A stretch of DNA of 64,000 nt from Mesorhizobium loti (GTDB lineage: Bacteria; Pseudomonadota; Alphaproteobacteria; Rhizobiales; Rhizobiaceae): positions 4,225,001 through 4,289,000 of the forward strand of contig AP017605.1 in assembly GCA_002356515.1 (NCBI GenBank). The letters are read 5' to 3'. Position 1 is the first letter of the stretch. Each line of letters opens with the position of its first letter. The position numbers and the translations under genes are program-made. Shown here piece by piece: positions 63,760 through 64,000 of this stretch. The notes beneath the pieces are model-generated. The model was not told the origin of the DNA, did not search any database, and saw only the letters and a list, made by a program, of their open reading frames with translations.

Positions 63760-64000
63760 ATGGCAGGCACGGTCGAGGGCGAGAAGATCGACGTCGGCTT
63801 TGCCGGCAAGCGCTGCATCCATTCGCGCAATTGCGTGCTCGGCGACCCGCATGTCTTCGTGCCCAACGCGCCTGGGCAATGGATCCATCCCGATGCGGCC
63901 AGCGTCGAAAAAATCGTCGCCATCGCCGAAAGCTGCCCGTCCGGCGCCATCACCTATGTCAGGAAGGATGGCGGGCCGCAGGAGCAGCCGCCGGTGGTCA
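63760..64000 (+). CDS. YjdI-like (4Fe-4S) mono-cluster protein, partial
   Basis: About 80 codons, cut by the right window edge. AGGAG lies 8 bases before ATG 63760. DVGFAGKRCIHSRNCVLGDPHVFVPNAPGQWIHPD (a span of residues about 11-45) and AESCPSGAITYVRKDGG hold the C-x5-C...C-P pattern of the Fer4_19/YjdI family. In rhizobia these are often fused to a CDGSH iron-sulfur domain further on; that part is not visible here. Confidence 0.85.
   Translation, partial: MAGTVEGEKIDVGFAGKRCIHSRNCVLGDPHVFVPNAPGQWIHPDAASVEKIVAIAESCPSGAITYVRKDGGPQEQPPVV

Overview
The window is GC-rich chromosomal DNA from an alphaproteobacterium of the Rhizobiales. Mesorhizobium or a close relative is the best guess. Pointers are an Irr-type iron box in front of mbfA, a LigD/Ku pair, an ECF sigma factor with its DGPF partner, a DUF1127 protein, and several families of short intergenic palindromic repeats typical of rhizobia. 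Most of the window is stable housekeeping and accessory chromosome. The clear mobile piece is one IS110-type insertion. No rRNA, CRISPR array or prophage was seen, and there is one tRNA gene. LAYOUT. 1-4.9 kb: a partial secreted beta-propeller gene divergent from an XRE regulator, a less GC-rich M50-type membrane protease gene, a decayed copy of a CHAD gene end, and a membrane class III nucleotide cyclase. 4.9-7.2 kb: a permuted NlpC/P60 (YiiX-like) protein and a CYTH-CHAD pair. 7.3-11.1 kb: a CecR-like TetR regulator behind a perfect 26-bp palindrome, translationally coupled to a membrane-fusion protein, an ABC ATPase and an ABC-2 permease. 11.1-13.7 kb: a serine/threonine dehydratase, a small conserved protein and mbfA with its Irr box. 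13.7-15.1 kb: the IS110 element, inserted in one arm of a long palindromic repeat. 15.1-24.3 kb: ABM and NIPSNAP proteins divergent from an ArsR regulator, LigD/Ku, a DCC protein, a RidA protein, DGPF plus ECF sigma, and a GST. 24.4-29.1 kb: cysK, a LysE exporter, a PQQ-type sugar dehydrogenase and hrcA. 29.2-35.1 kb: rph, a VOC protein, rdgB and hemW in one run, then small proteins, rsmI and yraN. 35.3-45.0 kb: uppP, a GST, queG, an SDR, mepA, glk, an exporter ABC protein, dapB and gpmA. 45.2 kb: tRNA-Leu(CAG). 45.6-51.7 kb: a redox locus of cytochrome b561, a PepSY protein and a two-component system, converging on an FMN-binding protein, ApbE and an RnfD-like/FNR fusion. 51.9-54.0 kb: a cyclic-nucleotide-binding/thioredoxin-reductase-like fusion with a UBP zinc finger protein. 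54.0-64 kb: small membrane proteins, a PAP2 phosphatase, two TolB/TPR-type regulators around a cysteine-synthase-like enzyme and a PLP decarboxylase, two paralogous secreted cysteine-rich proteins, DUF1127, and the start of an iron-sulfur protein. HIGHLIGHT. The most informative signal is in the 190 noncoding bases upstream of the IS110 transposase. Two pairs of short guides, each separated by a small hairpin, match either the sequences flanking the insertion or the element's own ends. This is what a programmable bridge RNA would look like. From it the target site, the element boundaries (13769-14912) and the AG core can be read. A second coherent system is the flavin-based electron-transfer locus at 45.6-51.7 kb.
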